This document shows, piece after piece, positions 58,444 to 64,000 of a stretch of DNA of 64,000 nt. The translations under genes were made by a program, and so were the position numbers. Within the stretch, counting starts at the first letter, position 1. The number at the start of each line of letters is the position of its first letter. Source of the DNA: Chamaecyparis obtusa. Lineage: Eukaryota; Streptophyta; Pinopsida; Cupressales; Cupressaceae. Location: NCBI GenBank assembly GCA_027943335.1, contig BSBK01007741.1:62001-126000 (forward strand), written 5' to 3'. Under the pieces are notes generated by a model. That model did no database searches and had not been told where the DNA came from. It saw nothing but the letters and a program-made list of their open reading frames with translations.

Positions 58444-59747
58444 TGTGTGTGTGAATTTTGTACCTAGCTATAGAAACAACACTTCAGTAAAATATTAGAG
58501 GTTAGCAAAATCTAAAATCTGCAAGTAATTGAAACTATGCTAACCAGGTGATTTACTGCCTTCTAGTAGGTGCGAGTATGATGTTCTTAGATTGGAATCA
58601 AGATCAATGACAATGCAACACCTAAACAAAGGATTTAAAAGGATGAAAGCAATGAAATATGAATGCAAATTAATCTATTTTTTTAGATTTTTTATGCAAT
58701 AGGATGAAAAACTATATGAATCTAAGATATAATGTATGAAATTGAGTTTGAATGCAGATTTAATCTAAGAAATGCTATGAATGCATATAAAAATCTATAA
58801 TATGAAACTATGAATGCTCAAAACATTAAATAAAAATCTCACAATAGCCTTGATTTGCAAAAAAATGATTCTTTTGTCACGAATTCGCTAGAGTGAGGAT
58901 GCAATTTCGAGGTCCTGATTGCCAGATAAAAATTGTGCAAACCTTTGTGAAGAGTTGAGCCTTGTTTTTATAGAAATCCAGGGCTTTTGAGGATGCAAGA
59001 GAAAAGCCATAAATCACTCTTGATAAACTCAGGTTGATTTTTTAGTTAACAAGAAATTAAGAATATTTAATTCATAAAATCATGCAAAAGCAGTTTTTAT
59101 CTCAAAATAGAGCTTTAGTTTGTTTTTTTTCAACTCATCATCAGATGTTGAGTTTCAATTTTAAAATTGATTGTTAATTTCTAGCTGCCTTCTTTTTTTA
59201 TATTGTGCATGATTTAATGTGAATTAATTTAATAAATAAAGTGTTTTATTCTCAACTTAACTATTTTTTTTGAATTAAAACAATTGATTTATGGGTTAAT
59301 CAATTATTAAATCAAACTTTATTCCAATTAAATCATTAAATTTGATAATTTTTATTTTAAATCAATTAAATAAATATCCAATTGATTGTTTGTAGGAATT
59401 TTGATTTATTGTCAAAATAAAAACAATATTAATTAGGAATAAATGCAATTAAATCTAATTAAATAATTAAGTGGCATAATTAAATTAATTAATTAAATAT
59501 TCATCATATTAAATTAATCAACTTTAGGATAAATAATAACATTTATCGCCAAATAATATTTAATTAAAGATAATTAGGATAAATTAGGAATATTCAAGAA
59601 ATATTCCCCGATGCAGAATTATAATAAAATCAATTAGGATTCGATAATGTGCATATGTGCCTTAGGTTAGGACATTTGTATTGATTTCATTCAATTTTGA
59701 AGATGTAGGAGGTTAATGAACTTATAGCCCATTTTTGGGGTATTACA
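58444..59747 (-). repeat. 5' LTR of G1
   Basis: 1304 bases, five TG repeats at the plus-strand left end, ending ggtattaca before the duplication atttc. Roughly 85% similar to the G2 LTR at its start, so G1 and G2 are one family. Confidence 0.9.
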
Positions 59748-59752
59748 ATTTC

Positions 59753-61281
59753 CTACATATAGTATCAACTGGCTTTTCTATGCTAGGTAGATCTCTTACT
59801 GCCTTAACATTGCTTATCTTTACTATGTTATCAAAATTGATATGACGTAGTCTTTTATGCCACAACCAACTGTCATCAACTTTAACAACAAAACAATTTG
59901 CTTCTGAATTGAGTTGAAAAACATTACCTCTTATCTTTGAGCCTGATGCAATCATAACACCATCTTTGTTGTTAATGATGCATTTGTCATCTTTGAACTC
60001 CAACTGATATCATTTTCCAAGTAACTATCCAATACTGAGAAGGTTATGTTTCAAACCATCAACATAAAGAACATCATCAGTACTGTTCTTTCCATCCAAA
60101 GTGACGGCTCCTCTACCAACTATAGGTTTAGGAGTGTTGTCTCCAAATCTGACCATACCACCATTGTATTTGTCTAAATGAACAAACCTTCCTTTATCAC
60201 CTATCATGTGATGTGAACAACCACTATCTATAATCCAGTCTATCCTTATGTCAGCTTGTGAAATCAATGCTAGCTCTTGATTCTCTTTCTTATCTTCATG
60301 AATTATCTTGTTGTTCATTTTGTCTATAATAGCAATGAATCCAATTTCTTCTTCACCAGATTCTTCATCTAAAACTCCATCTCCAACATAGTAGCATTCC
60401 TTAGAATACTTAAGCTTTTAATCCTTCTTGAACTTTCTAGCTCTAGTGGGACACTTAGATGCAAAATCTTTGATCTTATTACATGAAAATAACTTAAATG
60501 GTAATTGACCTTCATATTTTATTTTTCCTTTCTTTTCTCTTTTGGAAATCATAGCAAGAAAATCATCTAATGTTTTCTCTTCATCATCATCATCAAAATT
60601 ACAAGAAGTGTTTGCATATTTCTTACCATGAATTGTTTCTTTGAAAGCTATCTCACTCTTTGGTTCTATCTTCAATCTTGAAATCTCAAAAGTTGAGATC
60701 TTGTTGATCAAGGTTTCTCTCTTGAAATTAGATGTAAGCTACATGGTCTCATCAAGGATGTTGATCTTTCTTTCATATTCAAGAGTAAGAGTAGTCATCA
60801 ATTTATCCATAATGTCCTCCTCTGAAATCTCTCCACCATTGTTCCTGATTCTAGCAACTGCTTCATTTATTCTTTGATTGTAAGCTTTGATGTTTTCTTT
60901 AGCCATCATCTCTAAAACATTGTATCTTTTCTTCCATGTCTTTCTACATGCATCCTTTTCTTGTTTGTCTCCTTCAAATATGTCTTCTAGGTTCTTCCAT
61001 ATTTTGTGGGTTGTATCTATCTTTTTTACTTCTAAAAATTTACCATCAGATAGGGCACTGATAAGGGCTTCTTTAACAATAGGATTCTAATGAAACAATT
61101 CCTTTTGTGTGTTAGTAGCATCATCTTTTGCAAGGTCTTCTAAAGTAGGAATCTTGGCTACTTTGATAGTTACATTAAAAACTTCAAAAGCAATGCACTG
61201 CAAATGGGTCACCATCTTGTTCTTCCAATCAAGATAATTCTCTCCATCAAACTTAGGAATTTCTTTCCTAAAGTACACCAT
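59753..61281 (-). pseudogene. C gag, protease and GAG-pre-integrase
   Basis: Starts MVYFRKEIPKFDGENY (61281), a typical copia gag opening, and stays in one frame to the G1 junction with several stops. Landmarks: LDWKNKMVTHLQ, the UBN2-type capsid region, a decayed knuckle (FSCNKIKDFASKCP, where H and one C are lost), protease IIDSGCSHHM with the catalytic D-S-G, and WLWHKRLRHINF of the pre-integrase. The last codons ICRK rejoin C-V-M-G-K at 33525 to restore a C-x2-C finger. Confidence 0.92.
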
Positions 61282-61324
61282 CTAATCAATCTCAAGCTAT
61301 TAAACTTTCTCTTCAAGGCACTTG

Positions 61325-61336
61325 GCTTTGATACCA
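61325..61336 (-). other. Primer binding site of C
   Basis: The minus strand reads TGGTATCAAAGC two bases from the LTR, identical to E. C and E therefore could share replication machinery. Confidence 0.88.
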
Positions 61337-61338
61337 AT

Positions 61339-62642
61339 TGTTAGGAATAGTCCCAAGAGATAATTGAGAGGGGGGGGGTGAATCAGTTATCTACAAGATT
61401 CAATTCTTTATCCAATTAAGTATACTTAAACATAAAGCATAATCACAATGAAAGAACACATGAACACAACACCAATATTTTGGTTATAGGGAAACCCAAA
61501 TAGGTAAAAACCTTGGTGGCACTTGATACCCACTAATATTCTATACTAGTGTACAATGATCCTTGTTAGCAGATCCTTTACCTTGTTACGAGTAGCTTTA
61601 CAATATATTAAGTGCAGTAGACCTAGTCAAGGGTCAGACCCTGTTAGGTGTCTTTTACAATTTTCCCTGTTAGGGGAGAGGACGCACTGTCTGAGAGATC
61701 ACTGCTCAAATGAGTGAAGTCTACAACCTTTTGAATAACAGATACACACTATATCTAGATCTTGGTGAACTGCAATCTGACCTACTATCTGGATTAGTTC
61801 CAATGAATAGCACAAGTACTTTACTTGGTCACATTGACCTTCTTCTAATGGCTCAACACTTCAGACACTCTGCTCTGCTCTACTTAATCAACCATGAACC
61901 ACACTCAAGCAATCACAAATGACTACCTATAAATATCTTTTCTCCAAATGATATAAACATGTTAGCCTATTACAACCACCTTGAAATCATAATAGAGAAA
62001 CCATAACAATCTCCAATGAACATTATGTTGGCTCTACTATGCACGCAACACAATCTAGGACTTGTCCAATAAGATAATTGTAGACGCACGCTACACATTG
62101 TCGGCTCTACCAAAACAACTGGAACTTTCTTTGTAAGCTGAATTAACTTATGTACTCTTAACTAAACATCAATAACTCTCCTCTAAGATTAAATCCAAGG
62201 GTGCATACCATAACGATAGGTGAAAATTAAGAACCAATAAAATCTCTGTCAGCTCTTCTAAATAAACACATGAAACTACTACTGGTGAATAACGACTACA
62301 TAACTTTACTTTTATTCATCAAAAGACTATGCATCCATAATAGAAACATCACTAACATCTCTTCAACATATATCCAAGCGTGCAAGGCTCCATGATAACT
62401 GTACAAACAACCATACCTAGAACACTGTCTATTACTCTATCAGGAACACTGCTAACACTAGCTGCTATATAACTATCTGTACTAATAGTTAACCTGTGCA
62501 CCCATGACATCATGCTGATATCATGTCCATACAACATATACTAAAATCTTACTACATAAAACTTCCACGCATGCTACTTTCCATATGATGTAATCAATGA
62601 AAAACATATAGTTAGTACTAGTTTGCTGGCAAATCTCCAACA
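61339..62642 (-). repeat. 5' LTR of C
   Basis: 1304 bases, TGTTAGGAATAG to CTCCAACA, followed by cttat (62643-62647). The copia module is near 61480-61530. Confidence 0.9.
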
Positions 62643-62647
62643 CTTAT

Positions 62648-62820
62648 TTCGTTGTAGCTCTCGGTACTGCCTTGTGATTTTTTGGTATGAAGGCTTGTAT
62701 GTTCAATTGACTAGCATATTACGGCTTGTTGTTCCTTCTTTTACTAACTGATCAACTTAGATAACTGACTGATCCAATTTGATACTAATGACAATATATA
62801 ATGCTGAAATAGAGATAACA
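62648..62820 (-). repeat. 5' LTR of E, second part
   Basis: 173 bases resuming E LTR sequence after C and ending gagataaca. It matches 7097-7269. Confidence 0.88.
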
Positions 62821-63130
62821 AATCAATAGTAAAAGAAAGAACAAGTATAGGAAGGAAGAATAATGAGCCTAAACTTGAGGTAGAACCACCCAAAGTGATA
62901 ATTCTGAGAATTTTTATAGACATAGAAAATAGAATAAGAAATTATAGAACTATTAGTAAGATACATGAAATCAAATACAAGAAGTGGTTAGAAGAAGATA
63001 AGAAAATAGTAGAATATGCTAAAGTGTTTCACTTTCACAAGTACATAATATTTTCAAGCGACCTAAGATAGATTATTCTTGATGAACTACTTGAAAAAAA
63101 CAACACTAGGTGGAATGAAGTATAGATCCC
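62821..63130 (+). pseudogene. H second frame, tail after E
   Basis: Plus strand reads a charged stretch (IDIENRIRNYRTISKI, KKWLEEDKKIVEYAK, ILDELLEKN) with stops. It is the continuation of H after removal of E at 5955/62821. The match to the C-terminal part of the E frame is weak. Confidence 0.4.
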
Positions 63131-64000
63131 TATAGTTTTCTTGTCTATTAGTGTCTTACACTTAGTCATTATCTAGGCAATGTTGGTAGTTCATCACTGC
63201 GACTGAGTCATCATGCATAGGCTGAGTCATATAATGTATATTTACTGAGTTGTAGTCACTGTCGAGTAAACCTATGGTCACCAAGTACTTTTGTATTAGC
63301 CGAGTAAGTTTTTGCCAAGTTATGTAAAGAAGACAATGTCAAGTGCCAGAGTATAAGAAATAGTGAATGCCGAGTGCAAGAGATATCAATTGCCGAGCAA
63401 GCCAGAATTGACATTTGTGTTTTATTAGGCCAACATTCATATTTTGTTTACTATTTGTTGAGGAAATCACAGAGGTGATTATGCTTCTATTTTGTAATCA
63501 TTAATCCCTATGTAATACTTGGAACCAATCAGAATTAGGGAAAGGTTAAGTAGCAAAATGAGTTAATCTGGATCATAGATCTCAAATCTTGGAGGAACTT
63601 AGTTGTCTATATAAGACAAGATCTAAACCCTAATGTGTGTGTGGATGTGAAAGAGAAGAGGGAAAATCTTTAGACCAATAATGTATTCTGATAGATTTCA
63701 GTGACCGAGTGAAATAGAGTAAAGAAGTGAAGGACAGAATAGGGATAAACTTGATAGATAAGAGCAAATCAATACTGGAAGGTGAAGATCTATAATCAGC
63801 ATATAGTGCAAACTGAAGGATTAGGTATTGGGATATTATAACAAGTGTATCAAGGTAAATCTCTTAACAAAGTGATTTTAACTGACCTTATGTAATCTCT
63901 TAACTGAGTTCTTACTTAGTTGTAAGTTTTAAATCCTTTTGCAAGGTAGATTGTATAAGTCTTTTACCTCTTAATAGGGTAGACCCCTCACAAGGTAGAT
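63131..64000 (+). repeat. Probable 3' LTR of H, incomplete
   Basis: Repeated 'ccgagt' phrases (63255-63420) mirror the 'ctcggt' phrases of the E LTR. A CTATATAAG TATA box lies at 63607-63615. The 'ctcttaacaaag', 'cttttgcaaggtag' and 'cttaatagggtag' phrases near the end resemble 1850-2000. The LTR start is unclear; TGTTGGTAG at 63181 is one candidate. It runs out of the window. Confidence 0.45.

Larger units (their letters stand above)
33531..59747 (-). mobile_element. Element G1: non-autonomous gypsy derivative, host of G2
   Basis: Duplication attcc (33526-33530) and atttc (59748-59752), one mismatch, supported by exact frame recovery of C. It shares LTR type, primer site, leader, the start of gag, the integrase end and the 3' region with G2. 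Everything between gag and the integrase C-terminus is replaced by an unfamiliar frame of about 600 codons. With G2 removed it is about 10.9 kb. The LTRs differ at roughly 6-9% in the parts aligned. Confidence 0.88.
29285..62642 (-). mobile_element. Element C: Ty1/copia retrotransposon with complete but decayed gag-pol
   Basis: The target duplication cttat is exact. LTRs TGTTAGGAATAG to CTCCAACA are both 1304 bases. With G1 removed the element is about 7.1 kb. Domain order on the minus strand is gag, protease, GAG-pre-integrase, integrase, reverse transcriptase, RNase H, which is the copia order. Parts of the LTRs I aligned differ at around 10%, more than the G2 LTRs, in keeping with C being older than G2. 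Confidence 0.93.
5956..62820 (-). mobile_element. Element E: non-autonomous copia-type LTR element, host of K and C
   Basis: Both LTRs begin TGTTGGGATAG and end GAGATAACA in plus orientation. The target duplication is aacca (5951-5955) and aatca (62821-62825), one mismatch. With K and C removed the element is about 8.5 kb: 5' LTR, primer site, gag with knuckles, a TATA-led second frame, coiled-coil debris, purine tract, 3' LTR. No protease, reverse transcriptase or integrase is visible. The LTRs differ at roughly 7% in the 200 bases I aligned by eye. Confidence 0.85.
1303..64000 (+). mobile_element. Element H: outermost LTR element, interrupted, right end outside window
   Basis: H is read on the plus strand. 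The order is a probable 5' LTR ending at 2345, a primer binding site, a coiled-coil and zinc-knuckle gag relic, a second reading frame (about 4130-5955), then a 56.9 kb interruption by element E, then the rest of the frame from 62821 and a probable 3' LTR running off the window. I see no reverse transcriptase or integrase, so H appears non-autonomous. Its primer site and LTR end resemble Ty1/copia elements, including E and C. The left LTR boundary is uncertain. Confidence 0.55.

Noticed and set aside
1..64000. Host genes, tRNA, rRNA, CRISPR arrays
   Set aside because: None recognised on reading both strands; every coding signal traces to a retroelement, and repeats are LTRs or local duplications, not spacer arrays.

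Overview
This 64 kb window looks like intergenic repeat from a seed plant with a very large, AT-rich, transposon-packed genome. A conifer or similar gymnosperm is my guess, but nothing in the sequence proves it. I find no intact host gene, tRNA, rRNA or CRISPR array. Nearly every base belongs to a retrotransposon, and almost all of them are nested in one another. Element letters (H, E, K, L, M, C, G1, G2) are my own labels.

Layout from the outside in. A decayed gypsy fragment lies at about 120-1140. Element H (plus strand, copia-type LTR) begins near 1.3 kb and is still open at 64000. E (minus, 5956-62820) sits inside H. E was hit twice. Branch 1: K (plus, 7344-22383, LTR element without pol) in E's 3' end; a 5'-truncated L1-type LINE (L, minus, 12250-22162) in K's 3' LTR; M (14418-21620) in the reverse transcriptase of L. 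Branch 2: copia element C (minus, 29285-62642) in E's 5' LTR; gypsy element G1 (minus, 33531-59747) in C's reading frame; gypsy element G2 (plus, 39381-54644) in G1's reading frame. Five-base target duplications support E (aacca/aatca), K (cactt), C (cttat), G1 (attcc/atttc), G2 (gcaaa) and, more weakly, M (tttct/gttct). Reading frames rejoin exactly across the G1 and G2 insertions.

Function. G2 has the complete gag, protease, reverse transcriptase, RNase H, second RNase H and integrase set of the Tat lineage of gypsy elements, plus a G-patch after the protease, but carries twelve nonsense codons and two frameshifts. C is a full but decayed Ty1/copia element. E, H, K, M and G1 lack most or all of pol and carry unfamiliar reading frames instead, so they look like passengers moved by relatives such as C or G2. 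E and H share a novel protein; in E it has its own TATA box. M carries a frame of about 1160 codons with nine nonsense codons and no frameshift.

The observation I would follow first is a repeated RNA hairpin in the 3' regions of G2 and G1: nine copies with compensatory changes in several stems, a constant A-rich bulge and mostly GNRA-type loops. It looks like a selected structured RNA.
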